Shown here in pieces: positions 1 to 5,895 of a stretch of DNA of 9,315 nt (positions are counted from its first letter, which is position 1; each line of letters begins with the position of its first letter). The translations under genes and the position numbers were made by a program. Origin of the DNA: Solirubrobacterales bacterium (GTDB lineage Bacteria > Actinomycetota > Thermoleophilia > Solirubrobacterales > Solirubrobacteraceae); assembly GCA_003157595.1 (NCBI GenBank), contig PMKB01000231.1, positions 1 to 9,315 on the forward strand. The letters are read 5' to 3'. The notes beneath the pieces were generated by a model that was not told the DNA's origin, searched no databases, and saw nothing but the letters and a program-made list of their open reading frames with translations.

Positions 1-1368
1 GCCGACCTGTTCGAGACCTACGCCGTCACCGCCGTCGCGGTGATGCTGCTCGGCGTGCTCTCCTTCAGCCAGAGCACCCGTGTAGCCCTGTTCCCGCTGC
101 TGCTCGGGGGCGTCGCGATCATCGCGTCGATCGTCGGCACGTTCTTCGTGCGCTCGAGCGTGGGCAACGTCGAGCGGGCACTCTACAAGGGGCTGATCGC
201 CTCGGCTGTGATCGCCGCGGCGGCGTTCGCGCCGATCACCTACTGGCTGATGCGCGGCGTCGTGCTCAAGGGTGGCGCCGCGGCACCGGCCTGGGGCAAG
301 CTCTACCTGTGCGCGCTGGTCGGCATCGCTGTAACCGCCTGCCTGTTCGTGCTCACCGACTACTACACCTCAACGCGCTTCTCGCCGGTCAAGAAGACCT
401 CCAAGGCCTCACTGACCGGTCACGCGACGAACGTCATCCAGGGCTTCGCCTCGGGCCTGCAGGCGACAGCGCTGCCGGCGATCGTGTTGGTGCTGGGCAT
501 CCTGGCGTCTTGGAAGCTCGCCGGCGGAGGGACGGTCGGCATCTACGGCATCGGCGTGGCCGTGATGGGTCAGCTGTCGCTGACCGGTTTGATCGTCGCA
601 CTCGACGCGTTCGGCCCGATCACCGACAACGCCGGCGGCATCGCTGAGATGGCGGACCTGCCCGAGGAGGTCCGCAACGTCACCGATCCGCTCGACGCGG
701 TCGGCAACACCACCAAGGCCGTGACGAAGGGCTACGCGATCGGCTCTGCGGTGCTCGCTGCCGTCGTGCTGTTCGCCGGTTTCAAGGACGAGCTGGCGGC
801 GAAGGGCGACAACGTCGTCTTCGCCATCTCCCAGCCGCCCGTGCTGATCGGCCTGATCCTCGGCGGGATGATGGTCTGTCTGTTCGCTTCGCTGTCGATC
901 GAGGCTGTCGGCCGGGCGGGCGGCGCGGTCGTCGAGGAGGTGCGCCGACAGTTCCGCGAGAAGCCCGGGATCATGGACGGCACCGAGGAGCCCGACTATG
1001 CGACCTGCGTCGACATCGTCACGCGGACCGCGCAGCGCGAGATGATCCTGCCGTCGATACTGCCGATAGCCCTCACGGTGATCGTCGGCCTGATCGACGT
1101 CCAGGCGCTCGGCGGCATGTTGATCGGCGTGATCGTCGTCGGCTTCTTCTTCGCCGTACTGATGACCGCCGGCGGCGGCGCGTGGGACAACGCCAAGAAG
1201 CTGATCGAGGACGGCGCCTACGGCGGCAAGGGCTCCGATGCCCACGCGGCCTCGATCACGGGCGACACCGTCGGCGACCCGTTCAAGGACACCGCCGGGC
1301 CGGCGATCAACCCCATGATCAAGGTGGCGAACATCGTTGCAATCCTGATCATTCCGCTGATCAAGTAA
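1..1368 (+). CDS. hppA: Membrane-bound proton-translocating pyrophosphatase, K+-independent type (C-terminal part, 5' end outside window)
   Basis: This integral membrane pump hydrolyses cytoplasmic pyrophosphate and moves H+ out of the cell. The frame is open from base 1, and 455 residues are visible of the roughly 660-720 usual for the family. The first residues, [10 protein letters not shown], are the conserved stretch after the substrate-binding aspartate segments, so those lie upstream of the window. Visible signatures are [10 protein letters not shown] (residues 209-218) and the C-terminal [18 protein letters not shown] (from residue 421), both pyrophosphatase active-site segments. Alternating hydrophobic helices run throughout. 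In GNTTKAVT, the Lys (residue 239, bases 715-717) and the Thr three residues later are the pair that marks K+-independent enzymes; K+-dependent ones carry Ala and Gly there. K+-independent members are known as H+ pumps. The next gene starts 5 bp after the TAA stop, suggesting co-transcription. The family call is very secure. Confidence 0.97.
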   Translation, partial: ADLFETYAVTAVAVMLLGVLSFSQSTRVALFPLLLGGVAIIASIVGTFFVRSSVGNVERALYKGLIASAVIAAAAFAPITYWLMRGVVLKGGAAAPAWGKLYLCALVGIAVTACLFVLTDYYTSTRFSPVKKTSKASLTGHATNVIQGFASGLQATALPAIVLVLGILASWKLAGGGTVGIYGIGVAVMGQLSLTGLIVALDAFGPITDNAGGIAEMADLPEEVRNVTDPLDAVGNTTKAVTKGYAIGSAVLAAVVLFAGFKDELAAKGDNVVFAISQPPVLIGLILGGMMVCLFASLSIEAVGRAGGAVVEEVRRQFREKPGIMDGTEEPDYATCVDIVTRTAQREMILPSILPIALTVIVGLIDVQALGGMLIGVIVVGFFFAVLMTAGGGAWDNAKKLIEDGAYGGKGSDAHAASITGDTVGDPFKDTAGPAINPMIKVANIVAILIIPLIK

Positions 1369-1373
1369 GCGCG

Positions 1374-1577
1374 ATGGCGCCTCGCCGATCGTCGCCGCAA
1401 GGACCAGGGCGCTCCCTGCACGACGCCGTGACGCGGGTCCTTTCGGTGGTGATGATCGTGCTCGGCGTGCTTCTGATCGCTCGCGGCGCGCTGCTGGCGG
1501 CGGGGGTCGGTGTGGCGATGATCGCCGCCGGGGCGGGCCGGCTGTGGGTTGTTGCCCAGCAGCGTCCCCGACGATGA
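1374..1577 (+). CDS. Small two-helix membrane protein, unknown function (67 aa)
   Basis: I do not recognise a family. The product is 67 residues. It has a basic, Pro/Ser/Gly-rich N-terminus (1-21), a first hydrophobic helix (about 22-36), a turn carrying Arg37, a second hydrophobic helix (about 38-60), and a basic tail QQRPRR. This looks like a membrane hairpin with positively charged ends, which would favour both ends being cytoplasmic. The ATG lies 5 bp after the hppA stop, and the TGA overlaps the ATG of the APC permease gene as ATGA. It is therefore very probably translated and coupled to both neighbours. No Shine-Dalgarno sequence is visible. A small accessory subunit of the pump or the permease is possible but is inference from position only. 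Codon use matches its neighbours. Confidence 0.7.
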   Translation: MAPRRSSPQGPGRSLHDAVTRVLSVVMIVLGVLLIARGALLAAGVGVAMIAAGAGRLWVVAQQRPRR

Positions 1578-3526
1578 GCGACGCCTGGAGCCAGGGCAGC
1601 GGTTCGATCGGCTGGCCGCGGCTCGGGGTCATCATCTGGACGTCGCTGGCGAGCTCGATCTACTTCTCGCTGGGGATCGTCTCGGGGCACGCGCTCGGCC
1701 TCACGCCGCTCGTCTATCTCGGCGCCGGATTGTTCTTCGCGCTGACCGCGATGACCTATCTGGAGGGCGCGAAGATGCATCCGGAGCGCGCCGGCTCCAC
1801 AGTTTTCGCCCGCTACGCGTTCAACGAGCTCATCAGCTTCATCGCGGCCGCCGCGGTGCTGCTCGACTACGTGATCCTGATCGCTGTCTGCGCGCTCACG
1901 GCGGCGGACTACCTGGCGACCTTCGTGCCGGCCTTCGGCCACGGCCCCCCGCGCGTCGCACTGGCGCTGGCCGTCGTCGCTTACGTCGCGATCGTCAACG
2001 TGCTCGGCTTTTCCTCGCTGCGCCATGCCCGGCAACTGCTCGCGATCGTGGCACTGGACCTGTTGATCCAGCTCGTCGTGATCGTGATCGGGCTCGTGCT
2101 GTTCTTCAATTTGCCAACGATCACCGATCACATCCACTTGGGCAGCGCGCCCAGCTGGTCGGGCGTGATCTACGCGCTCGCGATCACCACCGTCGCGTTC
2201 ATGAGCCTCGAGTCGGCTTCCGGGCTTTCCGGGGAGCTGGCGATCAGCCGCACCGGTGTTCGACGCATCACCTGGGGCGCCAGCCTGACGATCCTTGTGG
2301 TCTACGTCGGGATGGCGCTCGTGGCCGTGACAGCGACACCTGTGGTCGGTGGCCACTCGACGCTCGCCGCCAGCCATCTCGGCGCGCCGGTGATCGGCAT
2401 CGTCGAGCGCTTTCACCCGCTCGCACTGGCCGATGCGCTCAAGTACACGGTGGCGGCGGCGGCCGGTCTGACGCTGATCGCCGCCGCGCGCTCGGCGATG
2501 CTCGGCCTCTCGCGTCTGGCCTTCTCGCTCGCGACCAATCGCCAGATTCCCAGCGCGTTGGGTCGGCTGCATCCGCAGCGTGCGACTCCGTTCGTGCTGA
2601 TCTGCCTGGCTGCGACAATCGCCGGCGCGCTCGTGGTCACCGACGACCTCGACTTCCTGTTCGGGATCTTCGCCTTCGGCGCAATGCTCGCGTTCACGAT
2701 CGCGCACCTGTCGATCTGCGTGCTGCGCTACCGCGAGCCCGACCGGCCACGGCCCTACCGGATGCCGGGTGGGATCCGCTGGCGCGGCGGCGTGCTGCCG
2801 CTGCCGGCGGCGCTCGGAGCGCTGCTGTCGGGCGCCGGCTGGATCACGGTGGTCGTGCTGCACGCCGGCGCGCGCTACGTGGGGCTCGCATGGGTGCTCG
2901 CCGGCATCGTCTTCTTCGTGCTCTATCGCAAACGTGAAGGCAGGGCCATCGGCGCGCGGGTGACCGTGCCGGAGGCGGTGCTGCGTGCGCGAGCACCCGA
3001 GCGCGACTTCGGCTCGATCCTCGTGCCGCTGCTCGGCGGCGCGTTGGACGACGACCTCGTACAGACGGCGGCGCTGCTGGTCTCTTCGGAAAGCGCCGAC
3101 GAGGCGGCGATCGATCGAGCGACGATCGAGGCGATCTGGATCTTCCGCGTGCCGATGTCGCTGCCGCTGGACGCGCCGTTGCCCGAGCCGCAACTGAAGG
3201 CGGCGCGCGCGGCGCTGGCGCGCGCAAAGCGCGTCGGTGAGGAGTACAGGGGCGTTGAGGTTGCGACCGCGACAGTTCGAGCGCGGCGCCTTGGCCAGGC
3301 GATCGTGGAGGAGTCGCGCCGGCGCGGCGTTGAGGCGATCGTGCTGGCGGCGGATGAGACGGCGCGCAGCCGGGCGGGGTCGCTGCTCGGCGGGCGAACG
3401 CTGGTCGGCGAGAGCACCGTCTCGGAGACGATCCGCTACGTCGTCGACAGGGCCCGCTGCCGCGTGATCCTCACCGCGCCGGCCCGCGCGAGTGCCCCGG
3501 CGCGGCTGGCTGCGCCCGATCAGTAG
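1574..3526 (+). CDS. APC-superfamily permease with C-terminal Usp-like domain; candidate K+ or amino-acid transporter
   Basis: This is a 650-residue secondary transporter. Residues 12-452 form an APC membrane domain with about 12 helices. Family landmarks are the first helix with SLASSIYFSLG (25-35), LLDYV in helix 3 (D98, Y99), the helix-6 segment FMSLESASGLSGE (209-221), NRQIPSALGRLHP (322-334) and the loop YREPDRPRPYRMPGG (386-400). Residues about 475-636 look like a universal-stress-protein domain (ILVPLLGG at its start, VSETIRYVVD near its end), but the usual ATP-binding glycine pattern is degenerate. The start at 1574 is chosen for its ATGA overlap with the preceding gene; a longer start at 1544 is open but less likely. 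Most APC proteins carry amino acids. The Usp-like tail, the TrkA genes directly downstream, and Tyr30/Asp98/Tyr99 at places comparable to K+-site residues of KimA make K+ transport plausible. Substrate is unproven. Confidence 0.9.
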   Translation: MSDAWSQGSGSIGWPRLGVIIWTSLASSIYFSLGIVSGHALGLTPLVYLGAGLFFALTAMTYLEGAKMHPERAGSTVFARYAFNELISFIAAAAVLLDYVILIAVCALTAADYLATFVPAFGHGPPRVALALAVVAYVAIVNVLGFSSLRHARQLLAIVALDLLIQLVVIVIGLVLFFNLPTITDHIHLGSAPSWSGVIYALAITTVAFMSLESASGLSGELAISRTGVRRITWGASLTILVVYVGMALVAVTATPVVGGHSTLAASHLGAPVIGIVERFHPLALADALKYTVAAAAGLTLIAAARSAMLGLSRLAFSLATNRQIPSALGRLHPQRATPFVLICLAATIAGALVVTDDLDFLFGIFAFGAMLAFTIAHLSICVLRYREPDRPRPYRMPGGIRWRGGVLPLPAALGALLSGAGWITVVVLHAGARYVGLAWVLAGIVFFVLYRKREGRAIGARVTVPEAVLRARAPERDFGSILVPLLGGALDDDLVQTAALLVSSESADEAAIDRATIEAIWIFRVPMSLPLDAPLPEPQLKAARAALARAKRVGEEYRGVEVATATVRARRLGQAIVEESRRRGVEAIVLAADETARSRAGSLLGGRTLVGESTVSETIRYVVDRARCRVILTAPARASAPARLAAPDQ

Positions 3527-3537
3527 CATCCGGCCCG

Positions 3538-3963
3538 ATGTTTGTGTTGATCGTCGGAGCGGGACGCGTCGGGTCCGCTGTCGCCAAGCGAGCCCTCGCG
3601 CAGGGCCACGAGGTGTCGGTGCTGGACGAGGACCCTCTTTCGCACGAGCGGCTGGTCGAGATCGAGGGCCAGACCTGGGAGGACGCCGGCGGCATCTTCA
3701 CGGTCGGCACGGCGCTCGAGGTCGATGCGCTGATCGAGGCTGGGGTTCAGAAAGCCGACGTGTTCATCGCCTCGACCGACGGCGACAACACCAACCTGAC
3801 CGTCGCCCAGATCGTCAAGCGGCGCTTCGGCATCGAGAAGGTGCTCTGCCGCGTGATGGACCCGGCACGTGCGGCCTGGTACGCCGAACAGGGCCTGCAC
3901 ACGATCTCGCCGACCCAACACGCGATCGAGATGTTCGAGCAGGCGCTCGGGGCGGAGCAGTAG
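3538..3963 (+). CDS. TrkA-N (RCK_N) domain protein lacking RCK_C (141 aa)
   Basis: This cytoplasmic nucleotide-binding protein is of the type that gates K+ transporters. A Rossmann fold is evident: VLIVGAGRVGS at the N-terminus with the GxGxxG glycines at 7, 9 and 12, and an acidic residue at the end of strand 2 (LDED, Asp30) that should hold the ribose of NAD(H). The stretch GTALEVDALIEAGVQKADVF followed by DGDNTN matches the later half of RCK_N domains. The protein ends after that domain. No RCK_C follows, and the next gene starts 2 bp after the stop, so there is no room for a frameshifted remnant. It begins 11 bp after the APC permease stop. No Shine-Dalgarno is seen. TAGCAT, just upstream and overlapping that stop codon, fits a TANNNT -10 box and might allow internal initiation. 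It may form hetero-oligomers with the full-length TrkA next door (inference). Confidence 0.9.
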   Translation: MFVLIVGAGRVGSAVAKRALAQGHEVSVLDEDPLSHERLVEIEGQTWEDAGGIFTVGTALEVDALIEAGVQKADVFIASTDGDNTNLTVAQIVKRRFGIEKVLCRVMDPARAAWYAEQGLHTISPTQHAIEMFEQALGAEQ

Positions 3964-3965
3964 CC

Positions 3966-4625
3966 GTGTATGTGATCGTCGTCGGCTCGGGCAAGGTTGG
4001 TCTGAACCTCACGCGCGAGCTGATCGCAAAGGGGCACGAGGTCACGCTGCTGGAGGCTGATCGGCGTCGCTACCTCGTCGTCGAGGAGGAGCTCGAACAT
4101 GCGGTGCAGTACGGCGACGCGACCGAGCTTTGGATCCTGGAGCGCGCCGGCGTTCAGCGCGCCGACCTGGTCGTGGCGGTAACCGGCGACGACGAGGACA
4201 ACATGCTCGTCTGCCAGGTGGCCAAGGAGAAGTACCTCTGTGAGCGCGTGATCGCCCGCGTCAACAACCCGCGCAATCTGCAGCATTTCAAGCTGCTCGG
4301 GATTCAGCCGGTGGTCTCGGCCACCGACCTGATCCTGCGTCTGATCGAGCACGAGGTGCCCCGCTACGGCCTCGTCCACCTGCTCGCGTTGGAGGAGGAG
4401 CGGCTGGAGATCATCGAGCTCGAGGTACAGGAGTCGGCGCCCGCGGCAGCCAAGCGAGTCGCGGACGTGGCGCTGCCGCAGGGCAGCCTGATCATCTCCG
4501 TGCTGCGCGACGGGCGCGGGTTTGTTCCGACCGCCGACACCGTCGTCGAGGCCGGCGATCAGGTCCTGCTGGTGCTCGACTCGGGCCTGGAGGACCAGAT
4601 CACGCCGGTGTTCGCGCCGGACTGA
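3966..4625 (+). CDS. trkA: TrkA-family K+ transport regulatory protein, RCK_N + RCK_C (219 aa)
   Basis: This is a peripheral regulator of a potassium transporter that binds NAD(H) or a related nucleotide. The N-terminal RCK_N domain (about 1-118) has VIVVGSGKVG with glycines 7, 9 and 12, Glu30 at the end of strand 2, GDATELWILERAGVQRADLV, and the TGDDEDNMLVCQVAK segment typical of TrkA. An RCK_C domain follows (about 135-217): IIELEVQESAPAAAKRVADV, then LPQGSLIISVLRDG, then a segment ending GDQVLLVLDSG. Its length matches ordinary single-unit TrkA/CeoC proteins. The start is GTG at 3966, 2 bp after the previous stop; the nearby ATG at 3970 is out of frame. The gene sits last in the hppA/permease/TrkA run, implying that its target is the upstream APC-type permease, since no TrkH/KtrB-like channel is in the window. 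Confidence 0.94.
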   Translation: MYVIVVGSGKVGLNLTRELIAKGHEVTLLEADRRRYLVVEEELEHAVQYGDATELWILERAGVQRADLVVAVTGDDEDNMLVCQVAKEKYLCERVIARVNNPRNLQHFKLLGIQPVVSATDLILRLIEHEVPRYGLVHLLALEEERLEIIELEVQESAPAAAKRVADVALPQGSLIISVLRDGRGFVPTADTVVEAGDQVLLVLDSGLEDQITPVFAPD

Positions 4626-4670
4626 TCGAACAGCCGTCCAGATCGCGCCCGCCGCCTCCACCGCTGCGGC

Positions 4671-4676
4671 TACCCT
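4671..4676 (+). promoter_or_regulatory. Candidate -10 box for a leaderless transcript
   Basis: TACCCT fits the TANNNT -10 pattern seen at leaderless actinobacterial genes. It ends 7 bases before the ATG at 4684, placing transcription start at or next to the first coding base. No -35 element and no Shine-Dalgarno are visible in the 58-bp gap, which agrees with a leaderless start, but a six-base motif is weak evidence. Confidence 0.35.
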
Positions 4677-4683
4677 CACGCGA

Positions 4684-5091
4684 ATGGGTCGCGGACCAAA
4701 GACGCTCCTGTGCGCCGGCGTGGTCGCGCTTGGGCTGTGCGCGAGCGCTTCGGCCGACAGCCTCGGCTCGACGGCGATGCTGCGCCTGGCGGCGTCGACG
4801 GTGCTGCGCGCGGAGCTCCACCACGACGGGTCGGCCGCCTGCAGCAAGCTGTACGCACCGCTCACGGCGACCGTCGACGGCAAGAGCTGCGCCGAGCGTT
4901 GGGATGCCCGCAGCGCTCGCCTGCTCGCTAAGCGCGGCGGCGCAGCGCGGCTGCGGGCCGACCTGGCGGCCGTCGCGACAGCGCCGATCACACTCGACGG
5001 CCTCTACGCGACGATCGCGCTGCCGCAGCCGCTGCTCGGCGGCCGCACCCGCTTCTACTGGACCGCCGCCTGCTGGATGCTGATGAACTGA
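4684..5091 (+). CDS. Small secreted protein with three mature cysteines, unknown function (135 aa)
   Basis: The N-terminus is a clear Sec signal peptide: basic MGRGPK, a hydrophobic core (LLCAGVVALGLC), and a likely cleavage after ASA at residue 24. Cys19 does not sit in a proper lipobox, because residue -1 is Leu, so a lipoprotein is unlikely. The mature part of about 111 residues has cysteines at 53, 69 and 130. The pattern of a short helix, Cys, 15 residues, Cys, a basic helical stretch, then strands ending in FYWTAACW recalls small exported NTF2-like/DUF4878-type proteins of actinobacteria, in which the first two cysteines may form a disulfide. That resemblance is a visual impression, not an established match. 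It follows the TrkA gene by 58 bp on the same strand, converges on a tRNA gene, and probably has its own promoter. A role in the transport module is not implied. Confidence 0.72.
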   Translation: MGRGPKTLLCAGVVALGLCASASADSLGSTAMLRLAASTVLRAELHHDGSAACSKLYAPLTATVDGKSCAERWDARSARLLAKRGGAARLRADLAAVATAPITLDGLYATIALPQPLLGGRTRFYWTAACWMLMN

Positions 5092-5129
5092 GCGCCGCGC
5101 CGCTGCACGGGTCGCGGAGTTCGCATCTA

Positions 5130-5201
5130 CTGCGGGACAGGGACTCGAACCCCAAATTTCTGCTCCAGAGGCAGACGTGTTGCCGATTACACCATCCCGC
5201 A
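5130..5201 (-). tRNA. tRNA-Gln (anticodon CUG)
   Basis: Read on the minus strand, the gene folds as a complete cloverleaf of 72 nt without an encoded CCA. The acceptor stem is TGCGGGA with TCCCGCA (7 pairs), and the D stem is GTGT/ACAC with an 8-nt loop containing GG. The anticodon stem is TCTGC/GCAGA around the loop CTCTGGA, giving anticodon CTG (reads CAG, glutamine). The variable loop is 4 nt. The T arm is TGGGG-TTCGAGT-CCCTG with two wobble pairs. The weak U1-A72 pair and discriminator G73 (complement of base 5130) are known glutamine-tRNA identity features. It lies between convergent protein genes and has its own promoter upstream. Confidence 0.95.
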
Positions 5202-5265
5202 ACGCATCGCTCCAGGCCGCGTCCGCGCCACGGCGTGACGGTCGGCTTGGCAGCGAGCTGTCCCG

Positions 5266-5294
5266 ATTATAGGTCGGCCGGGGCCGCAGCTAAA
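5266..5294 (-). promoter_or_regulatory. Promoter of the tRNA-Gln gene
   Basis: On the minus strand a perfect TATAAT -10 box (5271 down to 5266) is preceded, after a 17-bp spacer, by TTTAGC (5294 to 5289) in the -35 position. That hexamer matches the TTGACA consensus at only three of six bases. Expected transcription start is near 5259, giving a leader of about 58 nt before the mature tRNA end at 5201. The -35 hexamer covers the TAG stop codon (5292-5290) of the response-regulator gene. Confidence 0.6.
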
Positions 5295-5895
5295 GCCAGC
5301 CCTGCCGCTCGGCGATGCCGATCGCCTCGATGCGACTGGATGCGCCGAGCTTGCGCATGATCGCCGAGAGGTGGTTGCGAGTGGTTCCGTGCGAGAGGTG
5401 CAGCGCCGCCGCGAGCTCCGCCACTGTGCCCTCGCGCCGCGCGATCGAGAGCACCTCGCGCTCACGCGCGGTGAGCGGGTTAGCCCCGTGATGCAGCGCG
5501 GCCGCCGCGAGCGCGGGATCGACGATCCGATCGCCGGCGACGGCGCGGCGAATCGCCTCGGCCAGCTCCGGTGCCGGGGCATCCTTGAGCAGGAAGCCGG
5601 CGGCGCCGCCCTGCATCGCGCGCAGGAGATAGCCGGGCCGTCCGAACGTCGTCAGAATCAGCACGCGCACCCCGGGTAACGTGGTCCCGAGCTGCTCGCA
5701 CACCTCGAGACCGTTCGCCCCGGGCATCTCGATGTCCAGCAGCGCAACGTCCGGATTGCAGGCGCGCGCGGCCGCGAGCACCTCGTCGCCGCGGGCGACC
5801 TCGGCCACGACATCGAGGTCATCCTCCATGGCCAGCAGACTCGCGAGCGCGCCGCGCACCATCGCCTGGTCCTCGGCGATCAGGATGCGGATCAT
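5290..5895 (-). CDS. Two-component response regulator, NarL/DesR family
   Basis: This is a DNA-binding regulator of 201 residues. The receiver domain (1-118) has the acidic pair Glu8/Asp9, phospho-acceptor Asp54 in ALLDIEMPG, Thr82 in ILTTF, and Lys104 in FLLKDA, so all switch residues are present. A LuxR/NarL helix-turn-helix follows: LTAREREVL from 141, then VAELAAALHLSHGTTRNHLS and MRKLGASSRIEA. The start at 5895 is chosen because its ATG overlaps the histidine kinase stop as ATGA; the frame stays open upstream, but that extension is arginine-rich and lies inside the kinase gene. Its partner is the kinase encoded just upstream. By analogy with exporter-linked systems such as B. subtilis YfiJK/LnrJK, it probably activates the exporter operon it belongs to. 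That target is inferred. Confidence 0.95.
   Translation of the reverse strand: MIRILIAEDQAMVRGALASLLAMEDDLDVVAEVARGDEVLAAARACNPDVALLDIEMPGANGLEVCEQLGTTLPGVRVLILTTFGRPGYLLRAMQGGAAGFLLKDAPAPELAEAIRRAVAGDRIVDPALAAAALHHGANPLTAREREVLSIARREGTVAELAAALHLSHGTTRNHLSAIMRKLGASSRIEAIGIAERQGWL

Noticed and set aside
409..1635. Minus-strand open frame of 408 codons opposite hppA
   Set aside because: It has the same Arg/Asp/His-rich shadow composition and no domain, and is opposite conserved pyrophosphatase motifs.
1549..2937. Plus-strand open frame of 462 codons in another frame of the permease gene
   Set aside because: It is Arg-rich throughout without motifs, while the competing frame encodes a coherent 12-helix transporter.
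1361..3529. Long minus-strand open frame (722 codons) opposite the APC permease
   Set aside because: It has highly charged low-complexity composition (Arg, Asp, Gln, His) with no motif, and lies exactly antisense to a clearly recognised permease. It is a usual by-product of GC-rich codon use.
3538..3966. The short TrkA-N protein as a frameshifted or broken gene
   Set aside because: The next gene begins 2 bp after the stop with a complete new Rossmann fold, so no lost C-terminal domain remains to be rejoined.
4651..4670. GCCGC/GCGGC stem in the gap after the TrkA gene as a terminator
   Set aside because: It is a 5-bp stem with a 10-nt loop and no T-run, too weak to call.
4711..4743. Lipoprotein signal in the secreted protein (Cys10 or Cys19)
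   Set aside because: Neither cysteine has a small residue at -1, as a lipobox needs, while ASA|D at 22-25 is a good signal peptidase I site.
3747..4991. Minus-strand open frame of 414 codons opposite the TrkA genes and the secreted protein
   Set aside because: It has no recognisable domain and spans several genes whose plus-strand products carry clear motifs.
5095..5117. CCGCG/CGCGG stem downstream of the secreted protein gene as a terminator
   Set aside because: It has only 5 bp of stem with a 13-nt loop and no T-run on either strand, which is expected by chance at this base composition.
5130..5201. tRNA-Gln as an integration site of a mobile element
   Set aside because: There is no integrase and I noticed no repeated copy of the tRNA 3' end, and both flanks look like ordinary chromosomal genes.
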